NCBI GenBank assembly: GCA_030159075.1
Contig: BROG01000081.1
Location: forward strand, 590,001 to 654,000
Length of the DNA: 64,000 nt
Direction of reading: 5' to 3'
DNA from: Atrina japonica
Taxonomy: Eukaryota; Mollusca; Bivalvia; Pterioida; Pinnidae
In this document: positions 39,640-51,890 of the stretch, piece after piece
Layout: each line of letters starts with the position of its first letter
Position numbering within the stretch: position 1 is the stretch's first letter
The notes under the pieces: generated by a model
Database searches by the model: none
What the model was told of the DNA's origin: nothing
The model's input: only the letters and a program-made list of their open reading frames with translations
Translations under genes and position numbers: made by a program

Positions 39640-39775
39640 CATGTATGGCCCTCTGTGTAGGGATATATCCCGAATTGTCTACATCGAAAGGTTATTTCCC
39701 TCGGACTTCGCCCTCGGGAAAATAACCCTTTCCGGGGAGACAATTCGGGATGTATCCCTCCACAGACTGCCATAA
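39640..39775. repeat. Fold-back inverted repeat, arms of about 60 bases
   Basis: The left arm (ATGGCCCTCTGTG, then AGGGATATATCCCGAATTGT, then GGTTATTTCCCTCGG) is mirrored by the right arm (CCGAGGG-type, AAAATAACC, ACAATTCGGGATGTATCCCT, CACAGACTGCCAT), with almost no loop. The arms match at well over 80% of positions by eye. The 93-codon ORF that crosses it reads through the palindrome and is not a gene. Probably a fold-back/MITE. Confidence 0.75.
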
Positions 39776-40287
39776 TTGTATAATGAACCATGGCAAATCC
39801 TTGAAGAAACCGAAGCTCGGTAATTGTTGGTAACGTAACAATAACTTCATCGGGGTAGAAAAGTCGCATGCATTGTTTATGCAATAAATGGTTACGAATC
39901 ACGGGATAGTTTTCAGAAATTTACAAAGAATTATGATTTATTTATGTTTGCTTAGTTTCAAACAACAATTCAAATGGTGAAATTAATCATCGACTCTATC
40001 TACATGAAAAATATCCATCAAAACATATTCATACACCGGTGTTATTAGACTGCGAGATATGTCCAATTCCCTGTTCAATGATGGTTTTTTAATTTTCCAA
40101 TACTTTTGTCCCCTATCTGTATATGTGTACGGTTCATTTATATATATAGGTTTATTTCTACCTTCTTAACATAAAGTTTGTTTCGATCGTAGGTCTTTAT
40201 TTCTTATATTTCGGTGGCAGCTGGTTGATGAGAAACATTTTTGACAGGAGTTTTAGAATTACAACAAAATGTACAATTGAATATTAA

Positions 40288-40515
40288 AGGGGCATTGGCT
40301 GTGTGTTCTTTTTTTTAAATTTTCTTTCTTTTCTTACCACTTAAATTGATATACAAGAACAAAAAAAGAAAAGAGATATACACAGGCAAACAATTTCTTA
40401 GATTCCTAAATATTTTGTGAAAATTGCTTGAAAACCCCAGTTTTTTAATTATTCACTTGCAATTAATTTATTCAACTTTACTATTTGTATAAGCATACCA
40501 CACTTAACCGGCCCT
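40288..40515 (+). mobile_element. TTAA MITE copy, diverged
   Basis: TTAA (40284-40287) then AGGGGCATTGGCTGTG at the left. The body matches the family (GATATACAAGAACAAAAAAA, ATATTTTGTGAAAATTGCTTG). The right end (CCGGCCCTTA) is eroded. It is about 30 bases longer than the intact copy. Confidence 0.65.
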
Positions 40516-41502
40516 TATGTTCACAAAATATAGAGGAATATAATATTTTCTATGCCTGTGTATATATTTTGAAAGTCCGTGAGAAATGGAGATGTTGAAA
40601 AACTAGATTGATGAGCTAAAACAATTTACAATAGAGAAAATTATAAATATGCAATTGGTCATGAAAAGGATACCTTCATAATAAGAAATGCATACTAACA
40701 TTTGGTGTTATATACTATTAACCCCGTTTTACAGATTATTCTCATGGGACCAATTACATACAATTATTACATATTACATTACTAATTACATTTACATATT
40801 TTGTCAAAATTTTACTAATTTTTCGTTAATTTTTAAAATCAGTATAAATTGTACCTACCTAGTATCACCTAGTCCAATGAGATGTCAGTCGGCTGAGTAA
40901 CAGCAAATCACTCTGCAGTCGTTTTTAAATATATGTTTCTATGTGATTCCATGACAACGTAAATAACGATAAATCAAATAGAAACGGACCGGATGAGTAT
41001 AGATAATCATCCCTTTCTACTCCGGTAAATCATCAATGCATATCAAAATCTTTTTACTAGTAAGGAATGGGTGTGCATTGGTGTTGATTGTCAATGTATG
41101 GACTGAAATAATTTACAATTCATCATTTTGAATTTTTATGTAAATTTATCATTTTTTAAAAATATTTTATTCAATTTAAACACGTTTATATGTTGTAAAA
41201 TATTGTGTCTAACAATGCGTACGTTTAATAGTATATGCAAATTTTATATATTTGAGTGACGTCTTCTTTCAATCTTCTATATTGCTTAAATTGCTATTTT
41301 ATGGGTTTCTGTTCAAATTCAAATTTTAATGCGATATGCCGATTGAACAGCGACCCATTAAAGGGATGTGTACCTTATGATGTAGCTACCACTTTTATTT
41401 GTGTTTAGACACGTTATTGCTGTTGTTGTAGTTTTCGTCACCTTGATGAGATGGTTGAACCCTTAATAGATATTCGTTACAAGAACTCGTTTTTTTCACT
41501 AG

Positions 41503-41976
41503 TTTATTTGGCCTTATCTGATACCACTTTCTCTTAAGAAAATCTATTCATAATTATAGCTCAACTGATGAAGTCTAATTGACAGAAATGATCGTTTGGA
41601 GCATTATAACTTTGGTATTACGTTTATAATATTTATAACCACTAGGTCGTTGCCTGCACTGCTGGTGGACGGTTTGAGTCCCCGAGGGTATACATAAACC
41701 TAGTACTTGGTATTACAGTACCAGCTGACAATCTTATACTAAAGTAAAATTTGGCACAGATAGCACCATTAAAAATTCTAAATTCTTCTAAAGCTGAGAT
41801 AGCCATCTTTTTTACAGTGGTTACTCTTAGACAGATTTTGGCTATACGTTTAGATAAATTATTTGGCCTTGTTCTATTTAGAAAATCTGTTCATAATTGT
41901 AGTTCAACTGATGAAATCTAATTGACAGAAACGATCGTCTTGAGCATTATAAGTTTGGTATTATGTTTATAATATT
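41503..41976 (+). repeat. U1-M-U1 dispersed repeat, most complete copy
   Basis: Has the same order as 344-828: U1 (TTTATTTGGCCTTATCTGAT ... CTAATTGACAGAAATGATCG ... TTACGTTTATAATATTT), M (CCACTAGGTCGTTGCC ... ACTTGGTATTACAGTACCAG ... TTACTCTTAGACAGATTT), then U1 again. That two copies share this architecture argues for a discrete element with direct-repeat ends rather than chance adjacency. Confidence 0.7.
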
Positions 41977-44070
41977 GTTAATGACTGAGTAGAAACCATG
42001 GACAAATTTTCAATGAGAAATTCCGCAAGTAAACAGAATCTTAATGAAATTAGGTGACAACGAGGCTGACAAAAGGGAAGGTGATACACGCCATAGTTTC
42101 AGTTGTGATGGTCAGTCCAATCGGCCACAGAGGTACATGTAAATTTCGTTGGAAAATTTCATTGGATGTAACTGATAAAATGCAGTTTCACTAAAGGTCG
42201 TAACATTGCCCGTAGATGTTATTGTAACTTTAAATGTAACTCGAGTTATGGTTTTATTTATGTGTACGTAGTGTCAGTTTCACAAAAGGTCGTAACATAT
42301 GCTTACTCGTTAACCTACATAAAATTACGTGTGAAATTAGTAGTAGTTTGGAACAGACGTAGATTCAGGCGTTAGTTTATACGTAAGAATAAATAATATT
42401 ATATTTAATATTGGAAATCTCCTCGTTTGCCTGTAAATTGTGTATATTTGTATATCATACCACTTTCAGTGAAATTCATTTAGACGTAAGTCTAAGATTT
42501 ATGTCTATACGTGAAGGTACGACTTTGAGTGAAACTGGCCACTGGTTACTCGTCTTCATATTTAGCTTATCTGAAATAAGCATTGATAGAATTCACAAAT
42601 AAACTGAAATTCTGTCGCCAACTATAGGAACGGATCTCTAGGTATTTTGAACTTCTTTTAAAAATAACATTTTTAAGGTTTTCATTTCCGACAAAAGACA
42701 CGTCACTGCTGATGACATGCACGATAGCATTGCATTCGAAGTGTGATGAAGCATAAGAACATGAGACGGTACTTTGTTGAAGATGGTTGAAATCTAGACA
42801 GTGTACGATGTGCAGGTTTGAACAATCTGTGATGGGTAATACCCAGTATAATAGAGATTGGTGTGTAGTCTGGAAATGAAGAATCAGTGTAGGGCTCGAA
42901 ATTAGCACTGGTCTACTGGCCTGTGGCTAGTAAATAACAGGACGAGCCAGTAAATTTCTCAACTGTACTGGCTCCATTGTCCAATACAGGAAATAAAGAC
43001 AGAGTGCATTATTCATTATTGTTACATAATACAAAATAATCTCATTCTTAATAGAAATTGAAAATTTCCTGTCTTTATTTAAATACAGCATGAATTTATA
43101 TCTTTTTGGGTTATTTGTGGGACAGTTGAAATTTGATGGTGCTAGTATATTTTATGGTACTAGACCATTTCGGGAATATGGGTGTATGGGGTTTATTCTA
43201 GCTTCCTGAAATCTTTTAAGTATCAAACAAAACTATAATTAAGCCCGCTGCGAATACGATGCAGACACAGTTGTTTGTTAACATAAGGTAAAAAATGACG
43301 AAAAAATTACATTAATGATAGGTATGTTGTATGAAATATGTACATAACTTGACTGACGTTTTCCGTTAGTATATTAATCTCATCACATTCACGTCGTGGT
43401 CTTGATACATATCCATTGTCATTACACCCACTAATGTAATCAGCGCCAACTCTCTAAAGTCCTGTATTATTCACGTTGTCCACGTGGAGGTACTCAATAT
43501 GGGATTGGTAGTTAGATGCTATGTATTTCAATTATACGCAAACTCGTGGACCAAAAGGAATGAAGATTCTAGATGAAGTGTCTATATAGTACTTAAACAC
43601 CCCATTATTGATTTCTGATCAACATAAAGTAGCCAACACATGGTACAATAGATTACGTAAACAACGATAGAAGATTTGCAGTCTATTGCCCGAAATCACC
43701 AAATTTACTCTAGCTCAACTAACTTATTATGGTTTTAAGGTAAATGTTTTCTATATATGGACATGTTTCTATATTGACGGCATATCATTGTAAACAATGA
43801 TCAAAATCATTGCTAATTTGAAGAAAACTTCAGAAATATTAAAACATGGTTTGAGTACGTACTCAAATATTGACTACCGTACTCAACGTATTTATTCATT
43901 TTTACAGGAAAATCGTAAGTATGATGCAAACATTTATATGTGAATGATAAAAAATAACAATATGCAAATTTTAAATGAATTAACCCAAATAGTACATGTG
44001 TATAGACGGGACTAGGTGAAAACAGGTTTTAAACTTCTGTGGAAATTACGTATTAGGAGCTAGCTACCGC
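41977..44070. other. Gene-free spacer
   Basis: No supported gene. GTCACTAAAGGTCGTAACAT-like motifs recur at about 42189 and 42283 (CACTAAAGGTCGTAACAT, CACAAAAGGTCGTAACAT), a small local duplication. Confidence 0.5.
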
Positions 44071-44255
44071 TTGTGGTGGTCTAGTGGCAGAGTGTTCGAC
44101 TCGCAAGCGAAAGGTACCGGTTACTTAAAGTTACTTACGTAAAAGTTACTTACGTTAAAGTTACTTATGTTAAGTTACTTACGTTAAAGTTACGTTAAAG
44201 TTACTTACGTTAAAGTTACTTACGTAAAAGTTACTAACGTTAAAGTTACTTTTCC
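44071..44255 (+). repeat. tRNA-like SINE head followed by ACGTTAAAGTTACTT tandem repeat
   Basis: TGGTCTAGTGG (44077-44087) is an exact pol III box A, continued by CAGAGTGTTCGACTCGCAAG as in tRNA-derived SINE heads. The sequence then breaks at GGTACCGGTTA, where box B is expected, into about ten copies of a 9-15-base unit (TTAAAGTTACTTACG). Confidence 0.6.
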
Positions 44256-44359
44256 TTCTTGAAATGCTCGGCAACTCTAGTTTAGAATATTAAAGTAAAG
44301 TTTAACATTATTTTTGATGAATCATATATGTAGAATATTTTTCTAGAATAGTTGCAAAT

Positions 44360-44600
44360 AGTATAAATATAATACCAAAGTTATAATGCTCAATTAGACT
44401 TCATCAGTTGAACGCCAATTTAAAATATATTTTCTAAAGAGAAAGTGGCATAATGCAAGGCCAAATAATAAATCTAAATGCATAGCCATATCCGTCTAAG
44501 AGCAGCCACTGTAAAAAAGATGACTATCTTAGCTTTTGAAGAATGTAGAATTTAAATGGTCTATCAGTGCCAAATATTACTTTAGTATAAAAAATTTCAG
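44360..44600 (-). repeat. Dispersed repeat, U1-M partial copy
   Basis: The reverse complement reads M (AATTCTACATTCTTCAAAAG, then GGCTGCTCTTAGACGGAT) followed by U1 (GCCTTGCATTATGCCAC ... AACTGATGAAGTCTAATTG). It abuts the tail of the Penelope-like element starting at 44601. Confidence 0.65.
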
Positions 44601-45500
44601 ATACCAAAGTATAAATCAATAGAATGTCCAGGACCTAGATACAAATCCGGTAAAAATGGACAAACACGGACCTCTGTAAAAAAGAGGTGGGATCAGTTGC
44701 CATGGAGGAGTAAGCATTCCCTGTCGACCGGTCACACCCGCCGTGAGTCCACAGTCAAGTCCAATGAACACGTGAGGAGTGTATCCTCATCACAATTGGT
44801 ACAGACGTCTCAACAACCGCCAACGAAAAGGCAACTCAACATTTCACTTAGTGAAACAGAGTAGTCGCAAACAAGACTATTATACCGACCGTAAAATTTG
44901 TGGAACGTTGACATTAAACGCGGTTTTCGATATCCCTGTGTCAATAATTTGTCAGTGAGTAGTTTACCTCTGTATATGAAATCTTCATATGTTGTACACG
45001 CCCTAGAATATCGGATCATTTGTGAAATATAAACTCCATATGCGGGTGACTGAGGGATATTACTACTTAAATGTGAAAATTTACGATGGGAAAGCCGAAA
45101 TCGTCGCGTTTATCGTAAAGCTTAGTTGCTAATTTCCCGTCTGTGTTTATATTAAGTAAAATGTCTAAGTATGAAGCGTGTGTGCTTGATTCTGTTGTAT
45201 CTTTAATTTCTAGTTCGCTGGGATATATCGCATTGACATATGTATGAAAATTGTCATTATTGATTGACAAAACGTCGTCTTTACATCTAAATGTCAAATT
45301 AAAGGACACCGCTAACTTTTTCTTCTTTTGATTCAGCAGTTTGTGAATGAAGTCTGCTTCGTATGAATAAAGGAACAGGTCGGCCAATAAAGGAGCACAA
45401 TTGGTTCCCATAGGAATGCCGACAGTTTGTTGAAAGACCACGTCTCCGAACATTACTAATATATTGTAATTCCAGCATGTTTTTTATATCAACTTCAGTA
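44601..45500 (-). pseudogene. Penelope-like retroelement RT, dead copy
   Basis: Minus-strand blocks FGDVVFQQTVGIPMGTNCAP, LLADLFLYSYEADF, then FRCKDDVLSINN, ELEIKDTTES, YLDILLNI and LATKLYDKRDDF (45453-45067). After a frame change come MIRYSRACTTYEDFIYRGKL and KFYGRYNSLVCDY (45019-44810). The catalytic motif normally reading Y-x-D-D is CKDD here. The conserved tail (CACGGACC, GGTCACACCCGCCGTGAGTC) follows to 44601. It is colinear with the copies at 20905-22040 and 62590-63430 and is inactive. Confidence 0.75.
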
Positions 45501-45505
45501 TATTT

Positions 45506-45793
45506 AGCTGGAACGGTCCACCGGGTACTAGGTTTATGTATACCCTCGGGGACTCAAACGGTCCACCAGCAGTGACAACGACCTAGTGGTTATAAATACA
45601 GTAAAACCTGCTATAGAAGCCACCTCTATATAAGGATTACCTGTTTATAAAGCCCCTTCAACTAAATTGAACCTGTGTATAAGGGTCACGTGCACATAAA
45701 GGTCAATATTTTCTGGTCCCTTGGGTGACCCCTATGTACAGGTTTCACTGTAGTATAAACAAAATACCAAATTTATATTACTCAAGACGATCT
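45506..45793 (-). repeat. Dispersed repeat copy with a MITE nested in it
   Basis: The left part is M in reverse (TACTAGGTTTATGTATACCC, then ACCTAGTGGTTATAAATA). U1 resumes after the MITE (TATAAACAAAATACCAAATT, CTCAAGACGATC). The 152-base element at 45599-45750 splits the two. Confidence 0.65.
45599..45750. mobile_element. TA-flanked MITE (152 bases)
   Basis: Ends CAGTAAAACCTGC and the inverted ACAGGTTTCACTG, with TA immediately outside on both sides (45597-45598, 45751-45752). The interior contains internal inverted similarity (GGGTCACGTG / GGGTGACCCC). It is Tc1/mariner-superfamily-like from its TA target and CAGTxAAACC ends. No ORF. Confidence 0.7.
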
Positions 45794-46941
45794 ATCGCCA
45801 AGTAAAGGAACGGATCTGTGGGTATTTTGAACTTCTTTTAAAAATAAGCGAGCACTGAGCTATAAAAAATTGAAATCAAGTACCTATGGGTAATAAACAT
45901 TACCTGCCGACTAACAACACCCGCTGTGATCCATACATCGATTCCGGATCCCAATATGATCGACATATCTTTCCTCAGGTGTGAAAACAATTTTCAACCA
46001 AATTCGACAGGTGCAGCTACCAATTTGAATTTCTTTATCCACACCCTATACGCACTATGACGTCACAATATAATTTTATAGCGTAGGACTTCTGTGTGAT
46101 AAAAATACAGTGCATCCAAACTTGCGTCAGACTTCATTACGTACATAAACATTTTAGGCACGGGAGAAAAATAACCAAACATAGGTGTGATAAGTGGAAA
46201 GGGAAATGATAAGAATCTGAAAGTCCAATCCGAAGGTTTCCCGAAGATTCTTAACACTCGGAGGGAGATTCCCTTACCTACTCCACTCACCCATGTAAGA
46301 TTGTATTAGTCAGTTTTCCAACTCTTCTTGTGTATCTTTCATCGCTGATTACTATGGTATCAGTGGTTGTGTGTTACACTTAAGATTCAGACATTTTGAT
46401 GAGCAAGGGAGATAAACAGTTATAACACCTCATAGAGGGAATATTTATTAATAAAGTCGGTACTTAGGATATTTATATACTGGATCTACCTATCTAAAAC
46501 TTCTATAACTGCAACATTTTACTGTTACAATTGTATTGAATAAATAAATAAATGGAAATACCAAGTTCCAAAATACATTATTATGTTTGCTAATTCCAGA
46601 AGATTTAAGATTTAGTATTTACTTAATTCAGCTCAGGTCTTTTGTTGTAGAATGTTTGCATTTCTGATATGATCGCCATTCAGTATGATGACACTATTTC
46701 ACAGAGGTTTTTATTTTATTATTTTTAATGAAATTACTTTATTTACTACGACGAAACCGTTGTAATAAATATCTTAAAATATTTTAAATTGATTACTCAT
46801 TATAGTAATCGAAACAAAAGTTAAAATTATTTCTTTTAAGCAGTTCAGAATGCGTACATTGTTGTCCATAAACCACTCCATACAAATCACGAAAGCATGC
46901 ACAACACCATGCTCGCAGTCATTATGTTTTCATTTGTACAT
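45794..46941. other. Gene-free spacer downstream of caveolin-like gene 5
   Basis: An eroded Penelope-tail-like stretch lies near 45890-45960. The 75-codon ORF at 46063-46290 has no recognisable motif. Several TTTATT hexamers near 46705 could serve as minus-strand poly(A) signals for gene 5. Confidence 0.4.
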
Positions 46942-49021
46942 TCAATGTATAGTTTCCACTTCAATACCACTTAAGAAAAGTCCGGCTGCCTCGGTAATTG
47001 GGGAACAAAAACATACAACGAATGTCGTGAACACTTTTGTTATACAATTAAATAAAACGTTCCATAGATTTAACACTGGAGTACCTATCCACACCATAAA
47101 ACATGTAACCCAACCAGACTGAACGCCCCAACAGCAGGACATGATTCCACTAAAGAACAGGGTAATGAATTTGTATACACAGTTTTTCCCACATTTGAAA
47201 AATCTATGAAAACAGTACTTCCAACAGACTCGGAAACTGTGTGTGTTGTCGACCTCTCCAAAAACTTCATCATATTCAACCTACGAAAAAAGAAAATTAA
47301 AAAACATAAAATTGTGTAAATCTAGTGGCAAATAATTTGGGATATGAAACTCTTGTATGCCTCATGTTATAGTTTCGTTTGTCTGAAGTTTCGTATCCGA
47401 GTTTGAGGAAGCTAATCTTTCGAAGAAGTTCGATCTCGGTTTCATCAACGACAACATCAACGGTTGCATTTGGCAAGACAAACTAACAGCTTGTTTGTTT
47501 GTTACAATTTTCAATATAAATCTTATCTACCTAGGGAATATCTTGGCTTTTCTGCATATACACTATTCTAGTTATCAGTATAGCCAGTTTCTATATCCCA
47601 GCCTATCCATGTATCTAAGAAACACAGACAACAAAGTATAAGCATCTCCTGTTCGGTTTAGTTCATTTGTAACTTGGCAAGGCGGAGATACCTTTTGATT
47701 ACCATTCGGATGATTCTACTTACCTTTCAGTGGAAACAAGCCTCACAGGAAAAACCTTTTATTCTTCACTATATACTTGTGGGTATAGTGACAAGTAAGA
47801 ATGATTACTCTTGCCAGTGACATTTTAATTTCGTTATGCTTTAATGGATCATTTTTAATATTGCCCAGGTCAAGAAAGGGTTCAGGGGACTCAACCCCGC
47901 CAGTTGTATATGTATTTCACTATAACACCCGCCGTAAATCCACAGTCAACATCAAATTAAACCATGAACCCAGCGTCTCAATTGGTAAAGACGGATTGAA
48001 CAGCTTCTACAGAAAATGGTAATTGCATACATGTATATATTTTGTTGGTATTTTTATAACATTGTACATTTGTCATCAGAATACGTTTGGACCACTCGCA
48101 ATGTTTCAGAAGTAAGGTTTATCTCTCAAGAACAGGTAGTGACTGTTCTGTAATATAATATCTACATTTAAAAGTAAATTATTTACTCTTTCGGGTGAGA
48201 AAGAAAACAGAGATAATATATCACATAAAAGGAGGCTTGCCGCATTAGCAGATGTCTATAGCATCAGTCTTTGTTTGGGTACTTCCCATAAAGATGGTGA
48301 TGTATCCATATAATTGTCGAGGACATCAAACAATCCATAAAATTAAATGGCGGTCACAAACTAATACTTAACTGAAGTTATGCAATACAATTCATCAGAA
48401 AAATGCTTTATTTTCAATACACACGATAAAAATTTATTCTAATTTTTAATTGGTTTAATTATGTATTCGATAAGCGAAAAATAGGGTCACAACTCATTTT
48501 ATATTGATCTTCTGGGTACATCATAGAAATGTTGGAAATATCATAAGAAAACTATACTGGTCAGCGACCAATACTCACCAAGTACCATTTCTCGCTAACT
48601 GTTTTTAAATGGCGTGGAACGTGCAAACACATGCATACTTTCACAGATTCTTTTTATGTTTTCTGAACAAGATACTATTCTGATTGCCGAACGAAGAGAA
48701 AAATAATTCTGAGAGACACAAAAAAAAAGATAAATTAAAACGAGTTGGTGAGAATTGATGGCTGACTAGTAGTGAACAGTTTGCAATTTTATAATATTTT
48801 CAGGACAATACGCAAATAATAAAAAGTTTACCGACAATAGTAATTATGTTAAAAACGAATCAGATATCAAATATATTGAATATAATTAATAAAGCTGATA
48901 CAGAAGCTATTCTTATCCGGTAAGAAGTTTTGTAGTTGATACAAGCGCTATATCGCCTTACCTGTAATGTCAAATTTAGATTGTTTTTATCTCTTTCGTC
49001 TAAATCCAGTTCGCTCATCAT
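46942..49021 (-). CDS. Divergent caveolin-like gene 5 (two exons: 49021-48962 and 47280-46942)
   Basis: Predicted 132-residue caveolin-family protein. Exon 1 encodes 20 residues (MMSELDLDERDKNNLNLTLQ) and ends CAG|GTAAGG. The 1681-base intron ends TTTCGTAG, and exon 2 encodes 112 residues in phase 0, exactly the length of exon 2 in genes 1-3. The signature is VEYDEVFGEVDNTHSF where relatives have VxFEDVLGEPxGTHSI. Then come CWKYCFHRFFKCGKNCVYKF (scaffolding region), a hydrophobic stretch (FFSGIMSCCWGVQSGWVTCF), VWIGTPVLN and a C-terminal CFCSPITEAAGLFLSGIEV matching CxAPICETxGLxFSRIxV. Identity to genes 1-4 is much lower, but length, exon phase and motif order are conserved, and there is no internal stop. 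The second Met could also be the start. Its intron holds a Penelope-tail relic. Confidence 0.85.
47865..48010 (-). repeat. Penelope-like tail relic in the intron of gene 5
   Basis: AACACCCGCCGTAAATCCAC, AGTCAACATCAAATTAAA and CTCAATTGGTAAAGACGGAT follow the tail of the RT copies (ACACCCGCCGTGAGTCCACA, TCACAATTGGTACAGACG). The copy is diverged. Confidence 0.5.
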
Positions 49022-49609
49022 CTTTGTGTTCTAATTATTACAGTTGAAAATCTGTCAATAAATCGATTCATTCTATCACATTTTCTAAATGTTTGAATTA
49101 TATAACTCAAGAACGTGGAGGGCGAAACAAAATGTTTGCATGGTTAAATATTTTTGAACTTATAATAAATGAGTTTTGTTTTAAACCTTTCCATTGTTTG
49201 CAAGTAAACGTATTTTTCTCTTGCCGTTTGAAAGAGAGATAACTCTGATTGAATTTATCGCCAATATTGGAAGTCTCTTCGTTTGCCTGTAAATTGTGTA
49301 TTCAAATACAAAAAGTTGGCATAATCTGCAAACACATTCATTTATTAAGAAATGGCAAAAAACACACACATCAATTTTTGTAAATAAACTAAGATTTTGT
49401 TAAGACATAACATAAACCCATAGATAGCACCCAACGTAGATAAATTTATATGTTGTTTAGAAAATGGTAAAAGCACATATAACAACCAACATAAATGAAC
49501 TTAGATGTTAAGAATATAAAAATCTCAGATACAGAAATAAATTTATATGTTGTTTAGAAAATGGTAAAAGCACATAAATGAACTTAGATGTTAAGAATAT
49601 AAAAATCTC
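49022..49609. other. Upstream region of caveolin-like gene 5
   Basis: No gene supported. A direct duplication of about 60 bases (AAATTTATATGTTGTTTAGA then AAATGGTAAAAGCACATA, at about 49442 and 49541, each with CTTAGATGTTAAGAATATAA nearby) is visible. Confidence 0.5.
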
Positions 49610-50000
49610 AAGTATGTCCAGGGTACATATACAAATCTAGTGTATATTGGACCTCAAAATCCAGAGGTGGGATCAGATGCCATTGAGGAGTAAACATACC
49701 CTGTTGACCAGTCACACCCGCCATGAATCCACATCAAATTCAAATGAAAAATGAGGAACAAACCAACCCTAGTCACAATTGGTACAGACGACTGAACAAC
49801 CGCTATCGAACAGATGATTCAACATTCCATTTAGTGAAACAGAGTAATCGCAAACAAAGATATTATATCGACGGTAAAATTTGCGGAATTTGACATCAAA
49901 CACAATTTTTGACATCCCTGTGTCAATAACTTGTCGGTAAGTATTTTATCTCTGTATATGAAATGTTCATATGATGAACACGCACTGACATATGGAATCA
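49610..50000 (-). pseudogene. Penelope-like element 3' fragment
   Basis: Tail sequence (GGTGGGATCAGATGCCATTG, CAGTCACACCCGCCATGAAT) is followed by the C-terminal RT region in reverse (ATATGAAATGTTCATATGAT corresponds to the YEDFIYRG region). It is frame-broken and 5'-truncated. Confidence 0.6.
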
Positions 50001-50203
50001 TACAAAAGCAAGCATATAAGCACTGTACGAAGATAAAATTAGATGTTCAAGAAATTATAAGGGCAATTTTTTCTCAAACACATCTTGCTTTATTGTTTAA
50101 ATCATGCCATCATTCTCAACATCATGAAAATAAATCTGGGTAATGTGTTTGTTCATTCAATATTTCCAAACTATAAGAATAAGTAAATTTTTATCAAAGA
50201 TAC

Positions 50204-50492
50204 AGAGCCGGCCTGGATCAGTCGGTAGCATGCTCGACTCTTGATCATGAGGTCGTGAGTTCGAGTCCAGCCGGCGGCAGGTTGGTTTCCTGTCCTTCGG
50301 ATGAGACAGTAATACTCGAGGTCCCGTGTCGCAGTAGGTGTCGGCACGTTAAAGAACCCTCACTGCTCAATGCTCAAAGTGCCGAGCATAGGCCAAAATA
50401 TGAAGCCCTCCACCGGCATTTGGGGACGTCTCCATATGAGTGAAAGATTCTTGAGTGGGACGTTAAACAACAATAAACAAACAAAACAATCA
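50204..50492 (+). mobile_element. tRNA-derived SINE, near full length
   Basis: Box A TGGATCAGTCGG (50214-50225) and box B GAGTTCGAGTCC (50257-50268) have tRNA spacing, with tRNA-like flanks (CTCGACTCTTGATCATGAGG). The body contains GGCACGTTAAAGAACCCTCA, ACCGGCATTTGGGGACGTCT and ATGAGTGAAAGATTCTTGAG. It ends GGGACGTTAAACAACAATAA with an AAACAA-rich tail. This body and tail are typical of widespread molluscan SINEs; assignment to a named family such as RUDI is not certain. The overlapping ORFs are not genes. Confidence 0.8.
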
Positions 50493-50612
50493 AGGATAAA
50501 TGCACTGGACGTACACTGTTCCATGTTGTTGTTGTTGTCTAAAAGGTGTACATAATCATAGGTAATTCCGACATATTCTATAAAAGGAAAACCAGCCACT
50601 GCACTGGACATA

Positions 50613-51331
<719 letters not shown>

Positions 51332-51422
51332 TTTAACCCTTTAAACCGTACAGGCCATAATAGACATGTCCAAACAATAGAAAAGAGTATACCATCCAGA
51401 TACATAGGGTTGAAAGGGTTAA
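51332..51422. mobile_element. Small inverted-repeat element (about 91 bases)
   Basis: Ends TTTAACCCTTTAAACC and the inverted GGGTTGAAAGGGTTAAA. A second, reversed and partial copy is at 52549-52605 (TTTAACCCTTCCAACCCTAA, then GATGGTATTCTCTTTTCTGT), which shows it is dispersed. Confidence 0.6.
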
Positions 51423-51654
51423 AATACTTTATCATTTGATTGCATGTGCCTAATTGATTGTTCATGTCAAAATATGTTTATATTTCAATTGCTGTATGCT
51501 GTTCCACACAAATTGAAGACTTCCAAACCATGATGATTCAAATATGCTATACGTTGTTTCTGGGCGTTAACGTTTTGACAGACAACTATCTGTCATCTGT
51601 CATTCTTCATATGGTGTTTATATCTTGCAAATGAACCGAAATGCCAGTGCATTC

Positions 51655-51890
51655 CACATATGAACATTTCATATCCAGAGGCAAACTATTAACTGATAAG
51701 CTGTACCGATTGTGACAAGGTTTTATTCTTCTCTTTTTTTCGTTTGGACTTGACTGTGGATTTCCTTCGGTGTGATCGGTCAACAGGGGATGCTTACTCC
51801 TCCATGGCTCCTGATGCCACCTCTAATTTTCCAGAGGTCCGTGTTTGTCCAGTATTCACGAGATTTGTAATTTGAATCCTTGACATCTTG
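51655..51890 (+). pseudogene. Penelope-like element 3' fragment, plus strand
   Basis: Plus-strand TATGAACATTTCATATCCAG, then AGGCAAACTATTAACTGATA, encodes a YExFxxRGKLLTD block as in the RT copy at 44810-45019. It is followed by the shared tail in the same order (TGACTGTGGATTTCC, AGAGGTCCGTGTTTGTCC). It is the only copy in this orientation. Confidence 0.6.

Noticed and set aside
39621..39902. 93-codon minus-strand ORF
   Set aside because: It reads through a large palindrome; no motif, and the palindromic DNA explains its codon content.
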